Origin: Aphidius gifuensis
Lineage: Eukaryota > Arthropoda > Insecta > Hymenoptera > Braconidae
Length of the DNA: 64,000 nucleotides
Assembly: GCF_014905175.1 (NCBI RefSeq)
Contig: NC_057790.1
Location: 1,612,001-1,676,000 of the forward strand
Reading direction: 5' to 3'
Part shown: one piece after another, positions 48,438 to 59,731 of the stretch
How positions within the stretch are numbered: position 1 is the stretch's first letter
Layout: each line of letters begins with the position of its first letter
Notes under the pieces: generated by a model
Seen by the model: the letters and a program-made list of their open reading frames with translations, nothing else
What the model was told of the DNA's origin: nothing
Databases searched by the model: none
Made by a program: the position numbers and the translations under genes

Positions 48438-50221
48438 ATGGCTAATGAATCTTGGAAAAAAGAATATCCACTTCATAAATGTATATTTCAAGGTGATGTT
48501 AAAGCACTGAATACATTGATAAAGAAAAAAATATGTGATATTGCAGAAAAAGATGTTCATGGTAAGAAATAGATAAATAAAAAAATTTGATAACTATTGA
48601 TGATGATTTGTATTTTAGGTAATACACCTTTACATTTAGCAGTGATGCTAGGAAGAAAAGATTGTATACAATTATTATTGACATTTAATGCTCCAGTTAA
48701 AGTTAAAAATTTAGCTGGTTGGAGTCCATTAGCTGAGGCAATAAGTTATGGTGATCGTCCAACAATATTATTACTTGTTCAAAAATTAAAACAACAAGCA
48801 CGTGAACAAATGGATGATAGAAGACCAAATTTAGTATCAGCATTAAAATCAATGGGTGATTTTTATATGGAACTTAAATGGGATTTTCAAAGTTGGGTAC
48901 CATTAGTATCAAGAATTTTACCATCAGATGTTTGTAGAATACATAAAAGTGGATGTTGCATACGTATGGATACAACACTTGTTGATTTTAATGATATGAG
49001 ATGGGAACGTGGTGATGTATCATTTATATTTAATGGTGATCAAAAACCAAGTCAATCATTAATGGTAATGGATAATAAAGCAAAGCTATTTCAACGTGTT
49101 AGATATGAAGAAACTGAAAATGAAATTGAAGATGAAATTGATATATTAATGTCAAGTGATATTATGGTTGTACAAATGTCAACAAAAGGAATAACATTTT
49201 CACGTTCACAATCTGGCTGGATATTTCGTGAAGATAAAAAAGAAATGGTTGGACAATTTAATGCTGATTTTTATGAAATAAATGGTATGGTACTTGAAAA
49301 TCGTAAAAGACGTGAACATTTAAGTGAAGAAGATTTACAAAAAAATAAAGCAATTATGGAATCATTAACTAAAGGAAGTTCACAAGGTTTTACAAATGGT
49401 GAACCACCAACAAGAAGACCATCATTAAATCCACCAAAAAATACAAATATAACATGGGATGAATATATTAATTCAACACCTGGTCAATGTCCATCACTTG
49501 GACGTAGTTTAGTTTATAAAAAATGTTGTAAAGCATTTAAAGCAACAGCTGCAATGAGTCCAGATTTTCCATTTACTGTTGATATGTTACTAAATGTACT
49601 TGAAGTTATTGCACCATTTAAACATTTTAGTAAACTTCGTGAATTTGTATTGATGAAATTACCACCAGGTTTTCCAGTTAAAATTGATATACCAATATTA
49701 CCAACAGTAACTGCTAAAATAACATTTCAAGAATTTACATTTAAAAATGACATTGATCCGGAATTATTTCAAGTACCTTCTGACTATAACGAGGATCCAA
49801 TGAGGTTAGTATTAATAATTAAAATTATATTAATATACTTTATATACGTTATCTATTTATTTATGAAAATGTTGACATCATAGGAAATGAGTTAATAATT
49901 TTATTACATCAAGTTATATTTATCAAAATGCAATTTCAGTTACTATGGTGCATACTTGGCAATGATGACGGTCCTACATACCACTTCGTCAATGTGAAGA
50001 TAAGATAACTAATATCAAAAAAAATTTTAACAATTGAAATAACAATTAAATCAATTTACAAATAATATTTAATTGATATTGCATGTTATGGTACTTGCTA
50101 CTACCACCATCATTGCCATTTTAACCAAATTTATTATTCAACTTGAATTTATTTTAAATACTTAACTTATTATTAATTAAATTAATAAACTAATATTTAT
50201 TTCAGATTTCCCGATTTATGA
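48438..50221 (+). CDS. ANKRD13C: Ankyrin repeat domain protein 13C
   Basis: ANKRD13C is an ER-membrane-associated protein that in mammals acts as a chaperone for GPCR biogenesis. Three exons join in phase to 441 codons: 48438-48561, 48619-49804 and 50206-50221 (TGA). The protein begins MANESWKKEYPLHKC. Two to three ankyrin repeats follow (GNTPLHLAVMLGRKDCIQLL, GWSPLAEAISYGDR), then the GPCR-chaperone domain (FRSRSQSGWIF-like region, VNGMVLENRKRREHL, PGQCPSLGRSLV, APFKHFSKLREFV, PPGFPVKIDIP). The last exon supplies only the end of MRFPDL. The C-terminus PMRFPDL without ubiquitin-interacting motifs separates ANKRD13C from A, B and D. It lacks the about 100-residue N-terminal extension of the human protein. 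Confidence 0.93.
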
Positions 50222-51960
50222 CGTAATGATATCTTAATTAAAAATAAGTCAACAAATAAAAATGACTCACAATTATTGACATTTCAACTAAAGGGAAAAT
50301 TGGTAATGGAATTTTCATTAACAATAAAACTTGGTATGTTTGCATTTATTCCAGTGTCCTGTAAATTTCTATACAAGTGATATCAATATTGTGTATACTA
50401 ATTTACACAATTTTTATTAAGAACAAAAAAATATCAATATTCTATTCATGCTGTCTCTTTAATTTAGTAAATAAAAAAAAAAAAAAACAAATGGAAATTC
50501 CAAAAGATAACCAAAAGTTTGTGACTATAAATACGCTTTTTAAACATAATATTTTCACATGACTAATATAGAAAAGTATTAATTTAAAAATTCACTTTGC
50601 TTCTTTAATTTAATGAAGCAATATTTAGAAAAAAATTATTGAATAATTTCTATTTCGTTAAATTGCTAAATCATTTGTTGTACATTTTACTTGAACAATT
50701 ATTTTCAAAGCAAATATGCTTGAAATTTATAATTAAACATTTTATTCATGTTTTTATCAATGCAAAAAAATTGTTCTTTAAATACTATTGATAACGAAAC
50801 TTTTTTAAGATTTAATAACTATTGCTACAAAATGAAAAAAAAATCATAAAAAAAAAAAAAAAAACATTCTTAAATATATTTCAGCACTAATACAATCAAG
50901 TTTTGAAATAATATTATTAATATTTTAAATGTTAGATATTTTATTATAAATGACACTTGTTTATTTTTATTTAAAAATATAATTTTTCTTATTAAATAAA
51001 TTAATCATTGATGCATAAAGTACACTGTCATTTCACATATTTATTGCTGAATTATATATATCACTAAATAGTTTATCCACAATAAAAAATAATAATTAAA
51101 TTTTGAATTAAAAATTTGTTATATTTTCTTTTTTGGCAATAATAAAATCATAATTATTAAATGATTTATTCATTATTAAATAATTGTTAAAAAATATATC
51201 ATGTGTCGAAAATAGTCGTCGCAGTACAATCAATCGGTTAATTAATAATTATTAATTAATTAATATCACTTTGCACTATGTCATCTTCAAGCTATGAAAT
51301 CGAAAATGTGTTTTTTTTATTTCTACGAGTCATTTGATCATGTGACGTTAAATTATTATATAGAAAAATCGAAAAAATAAAATAATAAATAGGATCTTGA
51401 CCTTTATGTGTTCTGTATCTTTTTTTTTTTTTTTTTTTTTGATAATAAATCATTATTGATTAATAATCAAAATTAATTGTTTTTCTAAAATAATTATTTT
51501 CCCAATTTTTGTAGCTCATAATAACGCATTTTTTTTTCCATGAAAGTTTATTGAAAGATATTTAAAAAATTTGTCAAGTTAAAGGTCACAACAATACGAT
51601 ATTTAAAAGAAGAAAATAAAATAAAATAATCACTAAACTGTCTGGCGATTAATTAAAAACAAATTAATTAAAAATACATATCAAAATTTGACGTTTGTAA
51701 TGAACTTGTGAATATAAAAGGTTCTTAACATGAACAAATGAATCATCAATAATATTTAAAATGGTCAAGACGTCTCTATCTACAATAATTTTAAAAATAA
51801 TAATAAATTTCTTAATCACTTAATAAATGTTGGAGTACTTGGTGCTACTGCGTATAACGATAAATAAAAAAAAATTGAACTTTGTACAACAAGATTGTTT
51901 TGTACTTATAAATGAAAATGAAATAAATAATTTAGTATAAGTTTAACAAGAAAAGAAGAA
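50222..51960. other. Intergenic region before the methyltransferase gene
   Basis: About 1.74 kb of AT-rich DNA on the 3' side of ANKRD13C and upstream of the next plus-strand gene. It includes a T-run of about 20 bases near 51421-51440 and a TTAATTAA-type palindromic stretch near 51238-51264. No coding sequence or RNA gene is recognised. Confidence 0.5.
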
Positions 51961-52937
51961 TGAGTAAAATTGAAAAAAAAATAATAGTTTTAGATGGTGG
52001 TTTTTCAACTCAATCATCATTTCATGTTGATCATGAAATTGATGGTGATCCATTATGGACAGCTCGTTTATTAGCAACATCACCAGATGCTGTTGTTGCA
52101 ACACATCTTGATTTTTTACGTGCTGGTGCTGAAATAATACAAACAAATACATATCAAGCATCAATTGAAGGATTTGTTAAATATTTAGGTATTAATAAAA
52201 ATGAAAGTTTAAAATTAATATATAAAGCTGTTGATCTTGCTGAAGAAGCTGTTAAAATATATTTAGAAGAAATTAAAGATGAAATAAATAATATTAAAAA
52301 TTTACATCCATTAATTGCTGGTTCATGTGGTCCTTATGGTGCATCATTACATGATGGATCAGAATATACTGGTGAATATGCAAAATCAATATCAAAAGAG
52401 CTATTAAAAAATTGGCATAAAATAAGAATTGATGCACTTATTAAAAGTGGAGTTGATTTATTGGCACTTGAAACAATACCATGTGAAATTGAAGCAATAG
52501 CACTTATTGAACTTCTCAAAGAATATCCAAATGTCAAAGCATGGCTTTCATTTTCATGTAAAAATGATGGTAAATCAATTGTTGATGGAAGTAACTTTCA
52601 AAATGTTGCACGTTATTGTTATGAAAATAGTTTACCTGGACAAATTATTGCTGTTGGAATAAATTGTATTGCACCAAGTATTATTACATCATTTTTTCGA
52701 GGTTTTAATGATAATAATAAACAACATATACCACTTATTGTTTATCCAAATAGTGGTGAAACATATACTGTAGCAACTGGCTGGCAAAAATTTGGTACAG
52801 AACCACCAATTGATGGTTTTGTTCATGAATGGCTTGATCTTGGTGTTGAATTTATTGGTGGATGTTGTAGAACTTATGCCAAAGATATTATTAAAATTAG
52901 AGAAAAGGTACAAACATGGAAAAAGACTATTAATTAA
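51961..52937 (+). CDS. Homocysteine S-methyltransferase
   Basis: This enzyme transfers a methyl group from S-methylmethionine or S-adenosylmethionine to homocysteine to give methionine, using a zinc ion. It is a single exon of 325 codons, a full-length family member. The N-terminus has IVLDGGFSTQ, matching the LDGG motif at the start of the barrel. The conserved HLDFLRAGAEIIQTNTYQAS and AGSCGPYGASLHDGSEYTG follow, then LLALETIPC, the first zinc ligand in VGINC (about Cys236), and the paired ligands in FIGGCCRT (about Cys302-Cys303). It is closer to the S-methylmethionine-type HMTs (MHT/YagD, plant HMT) than to betaine-homocysteine methyltransferase. It is likely cytosolic. The lack of introns contrasts with its neighbours and might reflect retroposition or family history. 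Confidence 0.93.
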
Positions 52938-53805
52938 TAATAGCAATTATTATTTTATGTATCTTTTTATTTATTTTTTTTTAAATAAATAAATATATTT
53001 TCATTTTAATAATTAATTTAATCATGAATATTGTGTTGCTGTTTTATTTTATTCTTTATATTTGATGTTGAAAGGAGATTGTCTGTAAATATGTATATAT
53101 AAATTAAATTGGTCCAATCTTATCTTCTTTTTCAAGTCATTGACTGCTTGGGTTCAAGTTGCTGATAAAAAATTATCGTATAATCTTTTATGATTATAGT
53201 TTCAAGTCAATATTTATACAAAAGACACTTGTTATTTGTTATCGCAAATGCACAGAGTAATTTCTCATTTCTAAATGGAATTTTCATGAAATTATTCTTC
53301 TAGTATTTAAACAACACCTACATATAATTTTCCTAAAAGTTTTAGAAATTAATTTCAACTATTTTTATATTTTTTTTTAAATTTTATAACTTACTGTGAC
53401 TTGCAGACAAAATTCGGGACTTTTTGCTGCAGGTCATTTTTGTTGAAAACAAATATTTCTAAGCGAAAATTTCATGAAATTATGCTTTTATAATTTCAAC
53501 AACACCTGAATATTATCATTAATAAAATTTACAAACGTTAATTTTAATTATTTTTATTTTTTTTATATTATTATTTTTGAAATTAGACTTAATAATGATC
53601 ATGTGACTAAAAAATTGATCGCCGATTTGCCGAAAATTCGACTAATCGAAATCGCTTCAGTTAAAAATGTAAATAAGGCTTAATAAATTGTAGTCAGCTG
53701 TAAATAAAAATATAAAATAATTACAGCTGACAATCTGACATACACGTGTTTTATAAAATCTTGTGTTTTTTTTTTTACGAATGTCAATTTCGATATTCTA
53801 AAAAA
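52938..53805. other. Intergenic region with a diverged direct repeat
   Basis: About 870 bp between two plus-strand genes. It includes the direct repeat at 53267-53560. The segment just before the next ATG (about 53690-53760) probably holds its promoter. No coding potential is seen. Confidence 0.5.
53267..53560. repeat. Diverged tandem direct repeat, period about 187 bp
   Basis: Copy 1 (from 53267) and copy 2 (from 53454) share ATTTCTAA, TTTCATGAAATTAT, CTT(T/C)TA and CAACACCT in the same order and spacing. Both continue into a similar AT-rich tail. It appears to be an old tandem duplication. Confidence 0.65.
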
Positions 53806-54902
53806 ATGGATCAACAAATTTGTTCATCAATATTACGAAGTAGTGAAAAAGTTATGAAGAATTATTCAAAAGATGAAGATGTTGATGAATCAGTAAAATC
53901 ATTTCCAATTATTGATAAAACAATTGTGTCTCAACTTGCAGCATCTTTGACAGATTTGCTAACTTACAAAGTATCATCAGAAGCATATCATCGTTACTCA
54001 GTAAGACTTCAAATTATCGTAAGTAATTTTATATAAATATAATTTAACAATTGACAATATTTAATTTTTCTTTTTTTATTATTTACAAATGCTATTTAAT
54101 ATTTCAGAATACACTGAGAGACTGGGTACGTCCACCACTAGGTTTTGATGCTCATCAAATATTTTTTCAAGATGACATCCTCAAAAACTTGCTACAAACA
54201 ACAATTAAAAAAAATTTTACAAAAAATAATATTAACAATTTAAACACAGATAATGAACAAATAGTAAAATTATGTAAATCATTAATTAATTTATCAAAAA
54301 CAAATAAATATTATATTCCATATTTAAAAAAATTAATTGATTATATTTATGAAATAAAATTATCATGCAATGATGATTTATTAAATGCATTATTAGAAAA
54401 CAAAGATTCTCTAGAATTAGATTTTTCAATTATTGAAAAATTATATATACTAAATGCTAAAAAATTCATTGAAGATCCATTGATTAATTTTTTTGTTGAA
54501 ACAGTCTCATTTGAAAATATCGAATTAACTCAAGAATTGTCTAGCTTATTAAATTTAATATCTAAATCTTCAAAATTATTTACTATCTGTTCAAATATAA
54601 TGTGTGAATTATTTTTACAATTAAATTATTCAATTAACGTTATTAATTATATTAAATTTATACTTGAAAAATTAAAATGTATACTTGATGTTGATAGAAA
54701 AAATTTAATTGATTTTTATCCAATTAAATTACGTTCTTGTGTTATTATGATGCAAATTGAGTCAAGTTGTCATACTGAAAAATCACGTGAGTGTATTTTA
54801 AAAATGCTCAGAGATATTCATGATAATAATACGAGAGAATCGTTGACTCTATTGTTGCATTATTCACAATGGCTAGATGTTTTTTATTCATACATGAGTT
54901 AG
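53806..54902 (+). CDS. Unrecognised helical protein, 335 residues
   Basis: I do not recognise this gene. Two exons join in phase: 53806-54018 and 54108-54902 (TAG). The donor is GTAAGT and the acceptor TTTCAG. The protein starts MDQQICSSILR and ends DVFYSYMS. It is rich in Leu, Ile, Lys and Asn and looks alpha-helical throughout, in the manner of HEAT/ARM solenoids. There is no signal peptide, membrane segment or catalytic motif. The best conserved-looking stretch is RDWVRPPLGFDAHQIFFQ just after the intron. The unbroken 265-codon second exon in such AT-rich DNA and the clean splice sites argue that it is real. It follows the methyltransferase on the same strand but shares no visible function. 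Confidence 0.8.
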
Positions 54903-57900
54903 AAATTGTCGTGCATCAAGATCGAAAAATAAAAACATACTCTATTTTTTTTGTAAATAATTTAAGTATAAATAAGAATAATTATAATATTATTGTTGAT
55001 AAATTTTTTTTTGTATTTACTTGATTACGATAACCCTGAAGAAGAAAAATTAAATGTTTTTTTTTGTTTTATAAACATGGGATAAGCAGTAATAAAATTC
55101 AATCGAAAATCCATTTATTTTTATGTTTATTTTCCACCTTATCTTTCAAATTACATTTCTTTATCTTTGTGAATTTTTAAATTTTTTTTTTTAAATTTTC
55201 AAACTGCATTAATCATTTCTATTGTATGTAACGTGCAGTTTTTGAAATTGTCAGTTAAATACATATGTAATTTACTAAACATTTCAATTTATTAGTGTTA
55301 TTCGGTAAAACAACACTACAAGCATTCAGCTACCATCGCCATTATATAATCTGTTTTCATAATTTATTTATTTATATATTTATTTTTTATTTTTTTTCCA
55401 AAATAAAATAAATAAATCAACAAAATCTAGTGTTATTATTTTATAACATTTTTGTATTAAAATAGACTGACAATATAATTTAGTATGATTATTTTGTTTG
55501 TTTTATTTTTACACAGCCCGTGGTAAAATATTTATTATTATTTTATTTGTGTTTATTTTTAATTTTTTATTTTTGCAACAACAGGGCAGTGATTGTTTCA
55601 TTCAAAATTTCACAATCTTTTGCCATATTAATATTGCTTAGATCAATTAACATTATACAATTCAAAATGAAAAAAAAAAAAGAATACAATTTAAGAAAAA
55701 AAATAAATTTCTAAATGGCCGATAAAAATTTGTCTTGTTATTTGTTAAATAAACTGATGAAAAATTTTTTTAAATGACAATATTGGTCTTGCAAATCCAT
55801 GGCTAAATAATAAAAATATTTTAATGCAGTTGTGTTTGAATAAGCGCATTGCGTATGTTTCGATTTCCGCATTATGTTAAAGAAAAATTTATTAAAAGTA
55901 GGAGATTTCTGTGCCTATTGCTGTTGACATTATTTAATTATTCAAACAATGATTTACCTTGCGCATAATTATTTGACATGCAGTGTTAAAATTAGTACAT
56001 TAAATTTAAATTCATTAACAGCATAAATTTTTATAACTTAATCAACTCACTATCATAAATTCAAAGAGACATGTTGATATGAATATTTGATGCAAAAAAT
56101 AATTGAAATTAAAAAAATATAGAATACAATAAATATTTTATTAAAATATTAATTATTTAATTATTCAAGTAAAATTAGTATTTTTTTATTTCGAAAAATT
56201 TTTATCGGCCTATTGTTGAGAAAAATAAATAAAATTTTTGGCGACAGTAGCAGAGTGAAAAAAAATATATCGGTTGAAATACATAGTAATTTATTATAAA
56301 TATTTTACACACGTAAAACAACCATTAAAAATTAAATAGTTGTTTTTAAATTTAAATATTTTTTTTCATTTGATTTTTTATTTTAATTTGTCTCTATTTT
56401 TTTTTTTCTTTATCAACATTGAAATAGGCTAGAACAATATTTTCAAATTATTATCCAACGAAACATTGAGACTTCTGTTTAAGACTTTTATTTATTTTAA
56501 ATTTATTTATCTATATTTGCATTTACTGTTTTTATCATCTACCACCAATCTAAGCATTCGTAAACATTTTTTTTTTTAGATTTTTTATCTCACTTTTTTT
56601 TTAATTTTTTTTTTTTTCTTTTTAAATTTTTTTATTACAAATAATAAAATGAACAAATATTTAGTCAAGTTTTATTAACAAGTATGGAAATTATTCTGTC
56701 ATTTTTATACTGTTAAATAATAATCTTTCATCGAAAAAAAAAAAAATTTAACTTAATGTTGATGCTATATTTAAACTTGCTGTTTAAAATTTTTTTAATT
56801 ATGCTTTTTGTATTCATTCTCTTAATTGCTCAGCTCATAATTTTCTAATCAAAATAAATTAAAATTAATTAATTTTTCAACTGTAGAATTAGCAAGATTA
56901 ATAGACAACCAATTTTATCTTTCTGCAAACTATTGTGTAATTCAAATTAATTTAAAATATCTAAATTATTTTCAACAGATATCATTTTATTCATTGACTA
57001 TAAATATTTTTTTTTGTCCCATATTTAATATAATAATTACAATAATTAATCACAGATTGTCATACCATCTGGATCAACAAGAATTTTTTTTTGTTTTCTC
57101 AAACAAACCATACTTGATTAATATTTACTTTTTTTAAATTAAACATTTCAATTTTTCAAAGCATAATTAATGCCATATTTTATTGTGTTTTTTTTTTAAA
57201 TTAAATAGGCAATTTATCACACGTCTGAGTAATAGATACTTGATTTTATTTGAAGTCAACGTACACATAATTATTATTTCTAATATAATATTATTTATTC
57301 ATTTTTTTTTTTGCTAATAATGGTACATTTCACCCAGCCATAACAGCCGAATGTGTTTGACCTATTGTGAATTTAATTTTATTATTATTTATCTATTTAT
57401 TTTATTTTTTTTTTTCTATACAATATATAAATTCAGACCAGCCGAAATTGATGATTTTTAGAAGAAAAAAAATTTCTTTTTAAATTATTATAATTATAAT
57501 AATAATATGCAAAAAAATAAGAATATCTCAATGGAATATTGAAAATAATTAAAAAATTTATTAACCATAAATATGATTTTTTATTTTTTCATAATATCTG
57601 TTATTTATTTTTTTAAATTTATTTATTTTTCCAACATTTTTTTTTTTTTTTAAATTCAAAACTTTCGTCATGTATAATTATTTATCTTGTTGATTTATTA
57701 TGTCAATAATAAATGAATTTTTTTTTTTTTCGCACCAGTGCGAAATACTCTTATGTGTATCGCCGTTTTATTATTATTTTTTTAAAATTTTATTTCTGCA
57801 TTACTAATAAAGAATAAACACGTATTAATTAATTATTATTTATTATTTTAAAAATTATATTGATATAATGCAGCATTGCTGAATAAAAGCGTATTATTTT

Positions 57901-59731
57901 TTTAATTTAATTTTCATTTTAAATTATTTTTTTTTAGCATTTCATCTTGTTTAAATTTTTTCATATGAAAATTAAATTTTTCGGTAATTATTTTGTAAAT
58001 TAGTACTTTGTTTAATTTATAAATTAAAAGGTTTAAATTTTTTTTAAAAATAAACAAAAGTATTAATTTACAAATTAAAAAATACACCAGAAAAAATTAA
58101 TTTTATATTTTTGACTTTGAAAGTTGATTTGACAATTTTAAAAAATAATAGTGCCTTTAGTTTGGTCATAATTGACGTTAAATAAATATCTGCACTTTTG
58201 ACTTGGTCTCAACTCACCAGAAAAAATTAAAAAAAAATAAAATAATGAGAAACATGGCTTTTATCGGCTTACTGCTGCATAAAGTACTATTTTTTTTTTC
58301 ACATCCTTTTACCATCGTTAAATTTATTTTTCTTACATTACAACTTGTATCATATACAGATGAGCACAAACAAACAAATCTCATCTTCTATCTAAATACA
58401 TTTACGTATCATAGACATCACTGGGAATATTTATCTTTTATTTATTTAATAAGGACAACTTTAAATAGTCACTTCATGATGAATATTTTCCTTTTATAAT
58501 TTTAATACAGATTTATCGTAAAATTTACATGAATTTTTAAAGTTTTTCATATAAATTTTCACTGTAATTTCTGTATTTTTTCATAACAAATATATTTAAT
58601 TCATGAATTTTTATAATTACATAACTAGAATGCAGTTATTATTATTTAGATTGGCCATCGCTCAATCACACGTATAAGTTGATTTATTTAATTAATATTT
58701 ATCATTTTTATTGGTTCTATATTGATGTTCATTGTGGAATTAAATTTTAATTATTATTTTCATATAAGGATTTCTTAAATTTTCTAATAGTTTAATCAAC
58801 GCAATTAATATTTCAATATTTATATGTTACATACAATTTTTTTATTATTATTTTTCTATCGAGCAATCACTTTTCTTTTTTTTTTTTCTTCTTTTATCTA
58901 TATACTTTTTTTTTTTATTTATGTTCATTATAACTTTTATAATAAATATCAAATGTAATTAAGTTACAACATAATGTCACAAGAATTGTTTTTTTTTTTT
59001 TTGTTAGATTGTTGTTGAAATTAAAAAATAAAAAAGGACGTGAAGATAAAGTGAAGTCGAGGTAGAAGATGTGCTGTGTGTATTTATTTTTCTTTTTATT
59101 ATTTCGGATAATTTATAAAGCTGCCAAGTTAAAAAAAAAATATATAGCAATATTTATAAATTGGTTAGTTAATTTTTCGCATTTTTTAAAATCAATTTAA
59201 TAAATATAACATTCGTATTTATCATTGTATATAAAATCTGAACGATCAAATTCAAAACCAAACAACATAATTAATTTTTTTTTTTATTAACATTGTTATT
59301 ATTTTTTTTTTTTCAATTTTAAATTTTTTCTCTCACTCAACGAAAATACAGTTAATAAAAAATTATTTTGCTGAAATAATAAATAACGAGCAGCTGTAGA
59401 TTACGTATAGAAATTGTTGTTGTGTCAAAATGAAAAAATTTCAAACAATTGACAATGTCATTAGTGTAATAATAATAATATTAAAATGGAATTATAAATG
59501 ATAAAAATTAACGGGCAAGTTGAGTATTACAATTAAAATATTATCATCATTTTTCGTAAATATAATTTTTTTTTTTTTTTGCATAAAATTAACGAATCAA
59601 AAGTGTTTTTATAATTGTTTTTTTTTAAATAATTTTTTTTTATCGTTTTTGTTATTTAATTATTATTAATATTATTATTTTATTATTATTATTATTTAAT
59701 ATTTTTTTTTTCTTTAAGTTAAAGCCATTTT
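54903..59731. other. Large region without a recognised gene
   Basis: About 4.8 kb of very AT-rich sequence between two converging genes: the 3' side of the unrecognised gene and the probable long 3' UTR of Pur-alpha. T-runs, TTATT strings and short palindromes are frequent. Open frames are low-complexity. I see no tRNA, snRNA or convincing protein gene. Confidence 0.5.

Noticed and set aside
49950..50120. Inverted repeat TGGCAATGATG / CATCATTGCCA in an ANKRD13C intron
   Set aside because: Only 11 bp match and the flanks diverge at once, with about 140 bp between. Too little to call an element.
58203..58499. 98-codon plus-strand frame
   Set aside because: Composition is Phe/Leu/His-rich with no splice context or recognisable motif; chance is the best explanation.
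59060..59085. GAGGTAGAAGATG, resembling the let-7 5' part
   Set aside because: The match ends after the seed and there is no complementary arm to form a precursor hairpin.
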